Assembly: GCF_018614415.1 (NCBI RefSeq)
Contig: NZ_JAGGOO010000022.1
Coordinates: 1 to 64,000 of the forward strand
DNA: 64,000 nt
Origin: Streptomyces sp. ISL-12
Lineage (GTDB): Bacteria > Actinomycetota > Actinomycetes > Streptomycetales > Streptomycetaceae
Direction of reading: 5' to 3'
Numbering within the stretch: the stretch's first letter is position 1; every line of letters begins with the position of its first letter. Positions 28,141 to 37,012 of this stretch are shown here, in pieces. The notes beneath the pieces are model-generated. The model did no database searches. It saw only the letters and a list, made by a program, of their open reading frames with translations, and was not told where the DNA came from. The position numbers and the translations under genes are program-made.

Positions 28141-28730
28141 GGCCGCTCCCCGCGCTTGACCTGCGGCTTCGGCAGCCGGAGCCGACGCATCTGGAGGGAG
28201 CGCATCAGCGCGTACGCGACCGCGCCGCGCTTGTTCTCGTCCGGGAAGCGCTCCCGCAGGGCCTTCTTCAGCCGGACGCCGGTGACGATCGAGTCGAGCA
28301 CGATCAGCACGATGACGACCAGCCACAGCAGCAGCGCGACGTTCTGCAGCGACGCCACCCGGATCATGCTCAGCACCAGGATGACCACGGCCATCGGCAG
28401 GAAGTACTCCGCGATGTTGAACCGCGAGTCGACGAAGTTCCGGGCGAACTTGCGGGCCGGGCCCTTGTCCCGGGCCGGCAGGTACCGCTCGTCGCCGCTG
28501 GCGAGCGCCTGGCGCTGGCGCTCCAGAGCGGTACGGCGCTCCTCGCGCTGCCGCTTGGCGGCCTCCTTGCGCGTCATCGGCGTACTCGCGACACTGCGCC
28601 GCTGGCTCTGGGCCTGGCTGCGCTTGGGCGTCGGGCGGCCCTTGGGGGCCTGCGGGTCGCGGGGCTGACTGGAGTCGGTCGGCGACGCTACGGTCGCGGC
28701 CTTCTCTTCCTTGGCACGGCTACGGAACAC
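28137..28730 (-). CDS. DUF3043 membrane protein
   Basis: A 197-aa protein. The N-terminal half is highly charged and probably disordered (about 1-95). Two hydrophobic helices follow (about 107-150), then a basic C-terminus (ERFPDENKRGAVAYALMRSLQMRRLRLPKPQVKRG). This is the DUF3043 pattern of actinobacteria; role unknown. The GTG at 28730 (VFRSRAKEEKA) is preferred over ATG at 28760 because homologous proteins begin with FRSR; neither has a good ribosome binding site. Its end overlaps the methyltransferase start. Confidence 0.8.
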   Translation of the reverse strand: MFRSRAKEEKAATVASPTDSSQPRDPQAPKGRPTPKRSQAQSQRRSVASTPMTRKEAAKRQREERRTALERQRQALASGDERYLPARDKGPARKFARNFVDSRFNIAEYFLPMAVVILVLSMIRVASLQNVALLLWLVVIVLIVLDSIVTGVRLKKALRERFPDENKRGAVAYALMRSLQMRRLRLPKPQVKRGERP

Positions 28731-29052
28731 AAAACCCAAGGGTAAGCGCTCACGGCGCATGGACGTCAGTCCGGTGGGGAACGATCCCGCAACACCGTTC
28801 GTCTCTCAGGGGACAGAGGGGACGGTTGCGTACACCCCGGGCGCACCCCGGACATCTCCGGGCGCGTCCCGGAGGTACCCCGGAGACCAGGGGGCCACCT
28901 ACTCCTCACGCCGGATCAGGAACGTACGCAGTCGTCCTTGGGGATGAGCGCATCCGTCCCCGAACAGTGCGGTAATGGATGCAGGGCCCGTACTGTGGGT
29001 TCTGTCGCAGGTGCTGGAGCTGGAGTCCGTCAGAAGGGGGCGCGCGAAGCCC
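28731..29052. other. 322-base divergent region between DUF3043 and pspA
   Basis: It must hold both promoters. A block of CCCGG/CCGGG units (28832-28887) alternates direct and inverted copies. GGAAC at 28919-28923 and TACTGT at 28991-28996 are possible promoter elements for pspA, but I could not match a consensus pair. No gene is seen. Confidence 0.4.
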
Positions 29053-29850
29053 ATGAGCGGTGTCATGAAGCGTATGGGGATGATCTTCCGCGCGAAGGCG
29101 AACAAGGCCCTTGACCGGGCCGAGGACCCGCGCGAGACCCTCGATTACTCGTACCAGAAGCAGCTGGAGCTGCTCCAGAAGGTGCGCCGCGGTGTCGCCG
29201 ACGTGGCGACCAGCCGCAAGCGCCTGGAGCTCCAGCTCAACCAGCTCCAGTCGCAGTCGTCGAAGCTGGAGGACCAGGGCCGCAAGGCGCTCGCGCTGGG
29301 CCGCGAGGACCTGGCCCGCGAGGCGCTCTCCCGCCGCGCCGCCCTCCAGCAGCAGGTGACCGACCTGGAGACCCAGCACGCCACCCTCCAGGGCGAGGAG
29401 GAGAAGCTCACCCTGGCGGCCCAGCGGCTCCAGGCCAAGGTCGACGCCTTCCGCACCAAGAAGGAGACGATCAAGGCCACGTACACCGCCGCCCAGGCGC
29501 AGACCCGGATCGGCGAGGCGTTCTCCGGCATCTCCGAGGAGATGGGCGACGTGGGCCTGGCGATCCAGCGGGCCGAGGACAAGACCGCCCAGCTCCAGGC
29601 GCGGGCCGGCGCGATCGACGAACTGCTCGCCTCCGGCGCCCTCGACGACCAGTCCGGCATGCACAAGGACGACATCCAGGCCGAGCTGGACCGGCTCTCC
29701 GGTGGTACGGATGTAGAGCTGGAGCTCCAGCGGATGAAGGCCGAGCTGGCCGGTGGCAGCACGAGTGGCCCGCAGGCCATCGAGGGCGGCGACCAGCCGC
29801 AGCAGGTCCGGCAGCAGCCGCAGGACACCCCGCGTTTCGACAAGCAGTGA
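29053..29850 (+). CDS. pspA: PspA/IM30 membrane-stress protein
   Basis: A 265-aa, almost wholly helical protein. It starts MSGVMKRMGMIFRAKANKALDRAEDPRETLDYSYQ, the amphipathic helix and conserved start of PspA, followed by long coiled coils (about 30-225) and a Gln/Pro-rich tail. PspA binds membrane phospholipids and preserves membrane integrity under envelope stress. The ATG at 29053 matches where PspA homology begins. The PspAA partner follows by 31 bases and a two-component system comes next, suggesting one envelope-stress transcript. Confidence 0.95.
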   Translation: MSGVMKRMGMIFRAKANKALDRAEDPRETLDYSYQKQLELLQKVRRGVADVATSRKRLELQLNQLQSQSSKLEDQGRKALALGREDLAREALSRRAALQQQVTDLETQHATLQGEEEKLTLAAQRLQAKVDAFRTKKETIKATYTAAQAQTRIGEAFSGISEEMGDVGLAIQRAEDKTAQLQARAGAIDELLASGALDDQSGMHKDDIQAELDRLSGGTDVELELQRMKAELAGGSTSGPQAIEGGDQPQQVRQQPQDTPRFDKQ

Positions 29851-29881
29851 CCCGCGCAGGGCCCACGCCGAGGAGGGCGAC

Positions 29882-30166
29882 ATGATCGTACGGATCATGG
29901 GGGAGGGGCAGGTGAGGCTGGCCGACAGCCACCTCACCGAGCTGGACAAGCTGGACGACGAGCTCCTGGCCGAGATGGACAACGGCGACGGCCCCGGCTT
30001 CCGCCGCACCCTCACCGCCCTGCTCGCCAAGGTCCGCGAACTGGGCACGCCCCTGCCCGACGACTCCCTGGAGCCGTCCGACCTGATCCTCCCCGCCGAG
30101 GACGCGACCCTGGAGGACGTACGGGAACTGCTCGGCGACGACGGACTGATCCCGGGCGGCGCCTGA
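29882..30166 (+). CDS. PspA-associated protein PspAA
   Basis: A 94-aa protein beginning MIVRIMGEGQVRL with a conserved acidic core (LDKLDDELLAEMDNGD). This is the PspAA family that accompanies pspA in actinobacteria, thought to interact with it. GAGGAGGGC lies 3-5 bases before the ATG. Confidence 0.85.
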   Translation: MIVRIMGEGQVRLADSHLTELDKLDDELLAEMDNGDGPGFRRTLTALLAKVRELGTPLPDDSLEPSDLILPAEDATLEDVRELLGDDGLIPGGA

Positions 30167-30233
30167 GGACCGACGGCCGCGCCCGCGCCGGGCACCGGAC
30201 CGGCCGGCCTCCGCACCGCTACCGTGGACAGCC

Positions 30234-31526
30234 GTGAGCACACTCACCCGCGCCCGCTGCCGGCTGGGCGCCCACCCCATCGCCACGGACGCCGCCCTCG
30301 CGGTGGCCGTCCTGGTGTGCATGGTCTCCGCCTCCTTCATCGACCCGCACGGCCCCGACGGCGTCTCCTGGGCCGTGCGCACCCCCGACCCGCTCAGCCT
30401 GGTCCTCATGACGGCGGGCGCCGCCGCCCTCGTCCTGCGCCGCCGCGCCCCGCTGGCCGTCCTGGCGCTCACCGGCGGGTTCTCCCTCGTCGAGTGCGTC
30501 ACCGGCGACCCCCGCGCGCCCGTCGTGATGTCGGCCGTCATCGCCCTGTTCACCGTCGCCGCCGGCACCGACCGGTCCACCACCTGGCGGACGGGACTGC
30601 TCACCATGGCCGTGCTCACCGGCGCCGCCATGCTCGCCGGGCCCCTGCCCTGGTACGCCCAGGAGAACCTCGCCGTCCTCGCCTGGACCGGCATCGGCGC
30701 CACCGCCGGGGACGCGGTCCGCAGCCGCAAGGCCTTCGTCCAGGCCATCCGGGACCGGGCCGAGAAGGCCGAGCGCACCCGCGAGGAGGAGGCCCGCCGC
30801 CGGGTCGCCGAGGAACGGCTGCGCATCGCCCGGGACCTGCACGACGTCGTCGCCCACCACATCGCCCTGGTCAACGTGCAGGCCGGGGTCGCCGCGCACG
30901 TCATGGACAAGCGGCCCGACCAGGCCAAGGAGGCCCTCGCCCACGTACGGCAGGCCAGCCGCTCCGCCCTCGACGAACTGCGCGTCACCGTCGGCCTGCT
31001 CCGCCAGTCCGGCGACCCGGAGGCGCCGACCGAACCCGCCCCGGGCCTGGACCGCCTCGACGAACTCGCCGGCACCTTCCGCAGCGCCGGCCTGCACGTC
31101 GAGACCGCCCGAGCCGACCAGGGCACCGAACTGCCCACCGCCGTCGACCTCGCCGCGTACCGGGTCGTCCAGGAAGCCCTGACCAACGTGCAGAAGCACG
31201 CGGGGCCCGGGGCGAAGGCGGAGGTCAGCGTCGTACGGGTGGGGCCGGACATCGAGATCACCGTGCTCGACGACGGCGCGGGCCAGGCGGAACCGGCCGC
31301 CCCGGGCGGGGGACACGGACTGCTCGGCATGCGCGAGCGGGTCACCGCGGTCGGCGGCGTCCTCACCACCGGTCCCCGGCACGGAGCCGGTTTCCGCGTC
31401 CATGCGATCCTTCCAGCCGGGAAACCCCTCAAGGGCCCGGCCGGGAACCGTGCCGGGAATCCGCCCGAGAACCGACCCGAGAACCGACCCGAGAACCGAA
31501 CAGACGCCGCGAAGGACCCCGTATGA
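30234..31526 (+). CDS. Sensor histidine kinase, NarL-type (HisKA_3)
   Basis: A 430-aa membrane kinase with four to six N-terminal hydrophobic segments (about 15-155), a coiled linker, the HisKA_3 phosphoacceptor in RIARDLHDVVAHHIAL (His203), and an ATPase domain (about 300-400, ending GHGLLGMRERV and HGAGFRVHAILP). The C-terminus is a low-complexity NRPENRPENR tail encoded by three exact 12-base repeats. The stop overlaps the regulator start as ATGA. TACCGT 8 bases before the GTG may allow leaderless transcription separate from pspA. Confidence 0.93.
   Translation: MSTLTRARCRLGAHPIATDAALAVAVLVCMVSASFIDPHGPDGVSWAVRTPDPLSLVLMTAGAAALVLRRRAPLAVLALTGGFSLVECVTGDPRAPVVMSAVIALFTVAAGTDRSTTWRTGLLTMAVLTGAAMLAGPLPWYAQENLAVLAWTGIGATAGDAVRSRKAFVQAIRDRAEKAERTREEEARRRVAEERLRIARDLHDVVAHHIALVNVQAGVAAHVMDKRPDQAKEALAHVRQASRSALDELRVTVGLLRQSGDPEAPTEPAPGLDRLDELAGTFRSAGLHVETARADQGTELPTAVDLAAYRVVQEALTNVQKHAGPGAKAEVSVVRVGPDIEITVLDDGAGQAEPAAPGGGHGLLGMRERVTAVGGVLTTGPRHGAGFRVHAILPAGKPLKGPAGNRAGNPPENRPENRPENRTDAAKDPV
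31464..31499 (+). repeat. Three exact 12-base tandem repeats in the kinase 3' end
   Basis: CCCGAGAACCGA is repeated three times without change (31464-31475, 31476-31487, 31488-31499), encoding the RPEN repeats of the kinase tail. The unit is a multiple of three, so copy-number change would keep the frame. Confidence 0.9.
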
Positions 31527-32206
31527 CGATCCGTGTCCTGCTCGCCGACGACCAGGCGCTGCTCCGTAGTGCCTTCCGGGTGCTGGTCGACTCCGAGCCG
31601 GACATGGAGGTGGTGGGCGAGGCGTCCGACGGCGCGCAGGCGGTGCGGCTGGCCAAGGAGCAGCGGGCCGACGTGGTCCTGATGGACATCCGGATGCCCG
31701 GCACCGACGGGCTCGCCGCCACCCGCATGATCAGCGCCGACCCCGACCTCGCCGCCGTCCGCGTGGTCATCCTGACCACCTTCGAGGTCGACGACTACGT
31801 GGTGCGGTCGCTGCGCGCGGGCGCCTCCGGCTTCCTCGGCAAGGGCTCCGAACCCGAGGAGCTGCTCAGCGCCATACGCGTCGCGGCGGGCGGCGAGGCG
31901 CTGCTGTCGCCGGTCGCCACCAAGGGCCTGATCGCCCGCTTCCTCGCCCAGGACGGCGGTCTGGACGAGGACCGCGACCCGGCCCGCTCCGAACGGCTGG
32001 CCACCTTGACCGTGCGGGAGCGGGAGGTGCTGGTGCAGGTCGCCGGCGGGCTCTCCAACGACGAGATCGCCGAGCGCCTGGCGGTCAGTCCGCTCACCGT
32101 GAAGACCCATGTGAACCGGGCCATGGGCAAGCTGGGCGCCCGGGACCGGGCCCAGTTGGTGGTCATCGCCTACGAGTCGGGGCTGGTCCGTCCAAGGGTG
32201 GAGTGA
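31523..32206 (+). CDS. NarL/LuxR-type response regulator
   Basis: A 227-aa partner of the upstream kinase. The receiver domain (1-120) has the acidic pair in LLADDQ, phosphoacceptor Asp55 (VLMDIRMPG), the conserved Thr (LTTF) and Lys (LGKGSE). The C-terminal LuxR HTH (about 155-220) contains LTVREREVLVQVAGGLSNDEIAERLAVSPLTVKTHVNR. Translation is coupled to the kinase. Likely targets are the local psp genes or the RND exporter downstream, by position only. Confidence 0.95.
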   Translation: MTIRVLLADDQALLRSAFRVLVDSEPDMEVVGEASDGAQAVRLAKEQRADVVLMDIRMPGTDGLAATRMISADPDLAAVRVVILTTFEVDDYVVRSLRAGASGFLGKGSEPEELLSAIRVAAGGEALLSPVATKGLIARFLAQDGGLDEDRDPARSERLATLTVREREVLVQVAGGLSNDEIAERLAVSPLTVKTHVNRAMGKLGARDRAQLVVIAYESGLVRPRVE

Positions 32207-32360
32207 CCTCCACCCGGCCGTACTGCGGCCGGAGTATGCGTGCCGTAAGGAAATGGGTCTGTGGTCGGGGGAACGGGGCTCCTCCGTGGCTCAAAGTGGT
32301 GGAGTGGGCGCTCACTTGTGCCCGTCCTTCGCTCAGGCCACAGAAGAGAGACCCTGACCC

Positions 32361-35300
32361 ATGTCCTGGCTGTCGAGATTCAGCCTCGCGCAACGGGCCC
32401 TGATAGGGCTGATGTCGATCATCGCGCTCGTCTTCGGGGCGATCGCGATCCCCCAGCTCAAGCAGCAGCTGCTGCCCACCATCGAACTGCCCATGGTGTC
32501 CGTGGTGGCGCCGTATCAGGGTGCCTCGCCGGACGTGGTCGAGAACCAGGTCGTCGAGCCGATCGAGAACAACCTCGAAGCGGTCGACGGCATCTCGGGC
32601 GTCACCTCCACCGCCGGCGAGGGCAGCGCCGTCATCATGGCGTCCTTCGAGTACGGCCCCGACACCCAGCAGCTCGTCGCCGACGTCCAGCAGGCCGTCA
32701 ACCGGGCCCGCGCCACGCTGCCGGACGACGTGGACCCGCAGGTCGTGGCCGGTTCCACCGACGACCTGCCGGCCGTGGTGCTGTCCGTCGCCTCCGAGCA
32801 GGACCAGCAGGCCCTGGCCGACCAGCTCGACAAGACGGTCGTGCCCGTGCTGGAGGACATCGACGGCGTCGGCCAGGTCACCGTCGACGGCGTCCGGGAC
32901 GTGCAGGTCGCGGTCACGCCCGACGACGCGAAGCTGGCCGACGCCGGGGTGACCCCGCAGACCCTGGTGACGTCCCTCCAGGCCGGTGGCGCCACCGTCG
33001 CCTCGGGCTCCTTCGACGAGGACGGCGCCAACCGCACCGTCCAGGTCGGCGGCGGTTTCACCTCGCTGAAGCAGATCCAGGACCTGATGGTCACGGGCGA
33101 GGGCGTGAAGAAGCCGGTGCGCCTCGGCGACCTCGCGAAGGTCGAGGAGCGGGAGGCCCCGGCCGACTCCCTCACCCGCACCAACGGCAGGCCCAGCCTC
33201 GCCGTCGCCGTCACCATGGACCGCGACGGCAGTGCGGTCGCCATCTCGAACGCGGTCGAGGACAAGCTGCCCGAACTGCGCGAACAGCTCGGCTCCGGCG
33301 CGGAACTGACCGTCGTCAGCGACCAGGGCCCGGCCGTCTCCAAGGCCATCAAGGGCCTGACCACGGAAGGCGGCCTCGGCCTGCTCTTCGCGGTGATCGT
33401 CATCCTGGTCTTCCTGGCCTCGGTCCGCTCCACCCTGGTCACCGCGGTCTCCATCCCGCTGTCCGTGGTGCTGGCGCTGATCGTCCTGTGGACCCGCGAC
33501 CTCTCCCTCAACATGCTCACCCTGGGCGCGCTGACCATCGCCATCGGCCGGGTCGTCGACGACTCGATCGTGGTCCTGGAGAACATCAAGCGCCATCTCG
33601 GCTACGGCGAGGAACGCCAGGAGGCCATCCTCAAGGCCGTGCGCGAGGTGGCCGGCGCGGTCACCTCCTCCACCCTCACCACGGTCGCCGTCTTCCTGCC
33701 GATCGGCCTGGTCGGCGGCATGGTCGGCGAGCTGTTCGGCTCCTTCAGCATCACCGTCACCGCGGCGCTCCTCGCGTCCCTGCTGGTGTCGCTGACGGTC
33801 GTCCCGGTCCTCTCCTACTGGTTCCTGCGCGCCCCCAAGGGCACCCCCGAGGACGCCGACGAGGCCCGGCGCCTGGCGGAGGAGAAGGAGGCCAAGTCCC
33901 GCCTCCAGCGCCTCTACGTCCCCGTCCTGGGGTTCGCCACCCGGCGCCGCCTCACCAGCGTGGCCATCGCGGTCGTCGTGCTGATCGGCACCTTCGCCAT
34001 GGCCCCGCTGCTCAAGACCAACTTCTTCGACCAGGGCGAGCAGCAGGTCCTCAGCGTCAAGCAGGAGCTGAAGCCCGGCACCAGCCTGGCGGCGACCGAC
34101 GCCGAGGCGAAGAAGGTCGAGAAGCTCATCGAGGGCACCGAGGGCGTCAAGGACTTCCAGGTGACCATCGGTTCGTCCGGCTTCATGGCGGCCTTCGGTG
34201 GCGGTACGGACACCAACCAGGCGTCGTACCAGATCATGCTGGAGGACTCGGCCTCCTCCGACGACGTCCAGGACAGCCTGGAGGCCGGGCTCGCGAAGCT
34301 CGACGGCATCGGCACCACCACCATCGCCGCCGGTGACGGCTTCGGCAGCCAGGACCTGAGCGTCGTCGTCAAGTCCTCCGACGCCGACGCGCTGCGCGAG
34401 GCCGCCGAGGAGGTCCGCGAGGCGGTCGCCTCCCTCGACGACGTCACCGACGTCACCAGCGACCTGTCGCAGAGCGTGCCGCGCATCTCGGTCAAGGCCA
34501 ACGACCGCGCCGCCGCGGCCGGCTTCACCGACCAGACCCTCGGCGCGGCCGTCACCCAGGCGGTCCGCGGCACCACCGCGGCCAAGGCGGTCCTGGACGA
34601 CACCGAGCGGGACGTCGTCATCACCTCGGCGAAGCCCGCCGACACCCTCGCCGAACTGAAGGCGCTGCCGCTCGGCCCGGTCAAGCTCGGCGACATCGCC
34701 ACCGTGAAACTGGTCGACGGCCCGGTCTCCATGACCCGGATCGACGGCCAGCGCGCCGCCACCATCACCGCCCGGCCGACCGGTGACAACACCGGCGCGG
34801 TCAGCACCGACCTCACCGCCGAGATCAACGGCCTGGACCTGCCGGCCGGCGTCACCGCCGAGATCGGCGGCGTCTCCGCCGACCAGGACGAGGCGTTCGT
34901 CAACCTGGGCCTGGCGATGCTCGCGGCCATCGCGATCGTCTTCATGCTGCTGGTGGGCACGTTCCGGTCGCTGGCCCAGCCGCTGATCCTGCTGGTCTCC
35001 ATCCCGTTCGCGGCGACCGGCGCGCTCGGCCTGCTGATCGCCACCGGTACCCCGATGGGCGTCCCGGCGATGATCGGCATGCTGATGCTGATCGGCATCG
35101 TGGTCACCAACGCGATCGTGCTGATCGACCTGATCAACCAGTACCGCAAGCAGGGCTACGGAGTGGTCGAAGCGGTGATCGAGGGCGGCCGCCACCGGCT
35201 GCGGCCCATCCTGATGACCGCCCTGGCGACCATCTTCGCCCTGCTCCCGATGGCCCTGGGCGTCACCGGCGAGGGCGGCTTCATCGCCCAGCCGCTGGCG

Positions 35301-35471
35301 GTGGTCGTGATCGGCGGCCTGGTCACCTCGACCCTGCTGACCCTGCTCCTGGTGCCGACGCTCTACGCGATGCTGGAGCTGCGCAAGGAGCGGCGCGCGA
35401 AGAAGAAGGCGGCGAGGCGGGTGCCGCCGCAGGCGACATCGGCGGACGAGCCGGAACCGGCGAAGGTCTGA
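32361..35471 (+). CDS. RND (AcrB/HAE-type) efflux transporter
   Basis: A 1036-aa proton-driven exporter with the ACR_tran layout. TM1 is at 12-30, a large extracytoplasmic loop (40-330) is followed by TM2-6 (335-490), a second loop spans about 570-850, and TM8-12 lie at 855-1010. Family motifs include GRVVDDSIVVLENI (about 394-407) and the duplicated PLSVVLALI/IPFAATGALG regions. No membrane-fusion or outer-membrane partner gene is adjacent, as expected for a Gram-positive. The 154-base gap after the response regulator suggests its own promoter. Confidence 0.92.
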   Translation: MSWLSRFSLAQRALIGLMSIIALVFGAIAIPQLKQQLLPTIELPMVSVVAPYQGASPDVVENQVVEPIENNLEAVDGISGVTSTAGEGSAVIMASFEYGPDTQQLVADVQQAVNRARATLPDDVDPQVVAGSTDDLPAVVLSVASEQDQQALADQLDKTVVPVLEDIDGVGQVTVDGVRDVQVAVTPDDAKLADAGVTPQTLVTSLQAGGATVASGSFDEDGANRTVQVGGGFTSLKQIQDLMVTGEGVKKPVRLGDLAKVEEREAPADSLTRTNGRPSLAVAVTMDRDGSAVAISNAVEDKLPELREQLGSGAELTVVSDQGPAVSKAIKGLTTEGGLGLLFAVIVILVFLASVRSTLVTAVSIPLSVVLALIVLWTRDLSLNMLTLGALTIAIGRVVDDSIVVLENIKRHLGYGEERQEAILKAVREVAGAVTSSTLTTVAVFLPIGLVGGMVGELFGSFSITVTAALLASLLVSLTVVPVLSYWFLRAPKGTPEDADEARRLAEEKEAKSRLQRLYVPVLGFATRRRLTSVAIAVVVLIGTFAMAPLLKTNFFDQGEQQVLSVKQELKPGTSLAATDAEAKKVEKLIEGTEGVKDFQVTIGSSGFMAAFGGGTDTNQASYQIMLEDSASSDDVQDSLEAGLAKLDGIGTTTIAAGDGFGSQDLSVVVKSSDADALREAAEEVREAVASLDDVTDVTSDLSQSVPRISVKANDRAAAAGFTDQTLGAAVTQAVRGTTAAKAVLDDTERDVVITSAKPADTLAELKALPLGPVKLGDIATVKLVDGPVSMTRIDGQRAATITARPTGDNTGAVSTDLTAEINGLDLPAGVTAEIGGVSADQDEAFVNLGLAMLAAIAIVFMLLVGTFRSLAQPLILLVSIPFAATGALGLLIATGTPMGVPAMIGMLMLIGIVVTNAIVLIDLINQYRKQGYGVVEAVIEGGRHRLRPILMTALATIFALLPMALGVTGEGGFIAQPLAVVVIGGLVTSTLLTLLLVPTLYAMLELRKERRAKKKAARRVPPQATSADEPEPAKV

Positions 35472-35478
35472 CGCACGG

Positions 35479-35512
35479 AGGCCCGTCCCAGGACAGCACC
35501 TGGGACGGGCCT
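35479..35512. terminator. Bidirectional terminator, 14-bp perfect stem
   Basis: Arms 35479-35492 and 35499-35512 around ACAGCA, followed by TTCT. It lies between the RND gene and the converging DUF397 gene. Confidence 0.85.
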
Positions 35513-35519
35513 TCTCGTG

Positions 35520-35717
35520 TCAGTCCGCGAGGGCGGTGACGAAGGCGGCCCAGGAGGCGGCCGTGACGACCAGCACCGGACCGGAGGGGTTCTTGCTGTC
35601 GCGTACGGGGACGACGCCGGGGAAGTCCTCGGTTATTTCGACGCAATTGCCCCCGTTGGTGTTGCTGTAGCTGCTCCGGCGCCAGTGGGCGGAGTTCAGC
35701 TCGGGAGTGTGCTGCAT
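35520..35717 (-). CDS. DUF397 protein
   Basis: A 65-aa protein with the DUF397 signature: WRRSSYSNTNGGNCVEI, then VPVRDSKNPSGPVLVV and a final WAAFVTALAD. These proteins pair with an XRE-type regulator, as WhiJ does with its small partner in Streptomyces development. The ATG at 35717 has GGAGG 11 bases upstream and lies inside the last codons of the regulator gene (22-base overlap), so the two are translated together. Confidence 0.92.
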   Translation of the reverse strand: MQHTPELNSAHWRRSSYSNTNGGNCVEITEDFPGVVPVRDSKNPSGPVLVVTAASWAAFVTALAD

Positions 35718-36541
35718 GACGTGTGGTCCTCCATTGCGTCTCGGATCAGCTCCGCCGAGGCCGCCGGGGGCAGCGCGTTGGCGCGCAGCACTTCGTACTG
35801 GCGTCGCCACTTCTTAACCGAGTCCCGGTCCTCGTAGAGGTGACCCACCTGGATGCCCTCTTCATAGGCCATGACGGAGCCCGTCGGAAGGGTCAGCAAG
35901 GTCAGGGCGCCACCCATGAGCGTGTGCGGACCGGCGCTGAAGGGCAGCACTTGCACCTTGCTGTCCGGAGTATCCACCTGTTCGAGCAGCCGGGCCAATT
36001 GTTTGTGCATGCACTCCGCGCTGCCGACCTGCCGCCGCAGGACGGATTCCTCGATGATCGCCCAGCGTAGTGGCGACTGAGCCGAGCTGAGCCGGTCCTG
36101 CCGGGACAGACGGGCGTTGACGCGCTCCTCGACCTGTTCCCGGGTCAGGTCCTCCTGGCAACTGAGCAGAGCGTCGGCGTACTCCCTGGTCTGCAACAGC
36201 CCTGGAACGACTTGCGGTTCGAAGTTCTCGATCACCTCCGCCTGCGCCTCGAAGTCCATGTAACGCCGATACTGATCCGGATGAGCCTCCCGCTTGGCCA
36301 GTTGATAAAGCCCATGAAAGTGCCGGTCCGTGCCGAACGCCGCGTCCAACGGGTCCGGCAGGTCCGGCGGCGGCATCAACTCCGCCGTCTCGACGCGGGC
36401 GAGCGTGCTCTTGCTGGAACTGACGATGCCCGCCAGCTGCACCAGCGACAGCCCCGCGCCCTCGCGATGGCGGCGCAGCTCCGAGCCGAAGTAGTGGCGG
36501 GCGGAGAGGTAGGGGCTGAGGGTTTTCGGAGTGAACGTCAT
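35696..36541 (-). CDS. XRE-family regulator with DUF5753-like sensor region
   Basis: A 281-aa protein. The N-terminal HTH (about 14-70: FGSELRRHREGAGLSLVQLAGIVSSSKSTLARVETAEL) is followed by a conserved region (about 95-270) with EPQVVPGLLQTREYADALL, the pattern named DUF5753. This is the WhiJ-like family, usually paired with DUF397. GGAAGGCGAG lies just before the ATG. Its base composition is visibly less GC-rich than its neighbours, consistent with an accessory gene pair. It is divergent from a small gene at 36668. Confidence 0.9.
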   Translation of the reverse strand: MTFTPKTLSPYLSARHYFGSELRRHREGAGLSLVQLAGIVSSSKSTLARVETAELMPPPDLPDPLDAAFGTDRHFHGLYQLAKREAHPDQYRRYMDFEAQAEVIENFEPQVVPGLLQTREYADALLSCQEDLTREQVEERVNARLSRQDRLSSAQSPLRWAIIEESVLRRQVGSAECMHKQLARLLEQVDTPDSKVQVLPFSAGPHTLMGGALTLLTLPTGSVMAYEEGIQVGHLYEDRDSVKKWRRQYEVLRANALPPAASAELIRDAMEDHTSCSTLPS

Positions 36542-36667
36542 CGTTCTCGCCTTCCGTTGTCCCGTTCTCACCGTGGGGACAGGGCGTGCCTGGTGGACCC
36601 ATGTGTCGCAGCGCAATCATGGATGAACACACGGTAATTGGCGAGAACGGGACGTGGTGACGTTTTG

Positions 36668-36961
36668 ATGCGAGACGGCGAAGGCAGGCCGCTGCGGCTG
36701 CTGCCGTGGACCAACGACAACGGAGACCCCTGCTACCTGAGCAGCGACAGCGAGGGCAGTCGGCTGTCGCGGCTGGCCGACGGGCTGGAGGTGGCGCTGC
36801 TGGCGTCGGCGGAGGACGTGCTGGTCAGGGCGAAGCCGCTGCTGGCCGACGAGCGGGCGGGCGCACGCGAGCTGCGGTTCGCGGGGCTGCGGCTGGCCGA
36901 GGCGCTCCAGGACGCGGTGCGCATCGCCACCAGCCGGGGCGCGAGGCTCCCGAGGGCGTGA
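36668..36961 (+). CDS. Small hypothetical protein, 97 aa
   Basis: A soluble protein beginning MRDGEGRPLRLLPWTNDNGDPCYLSSD with a helical C-terminal half. It is divergent from the WhiJ-like regulator across 126 bases, a setting where small partner genes of such regulators are common. The ATG at 36668 has GGTGA 7 bases upstream; an in-frame TTG at 36638 is less likely. No known domain. Confidence 0.6.
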   Translation: MRDGEGRPLRLLPWTNDNGDPCYLSSDSEGSRLSRLADGLEVALLASAEDVLVRAKPLLADERAGARELRFAGLRLAEALQDAVRIATSRGARLPRA

Positions 36962-36969
36962 ACGCGCAA

Positions 36970-36998
36970 CTGGGGCTCGGCGACGAACCGAGCCCCAG
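36970..36998. terminator. Bidirectional terminator, 11-bp perfect stem
   Basis: Arms 36970-36980 and 36988-36998 around CGACGAA, between the small gene and the converging nadA gene. Confidence 0.8.
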
Positions 36999-37012
36999 CG
37001 TCGTACCGTGCG

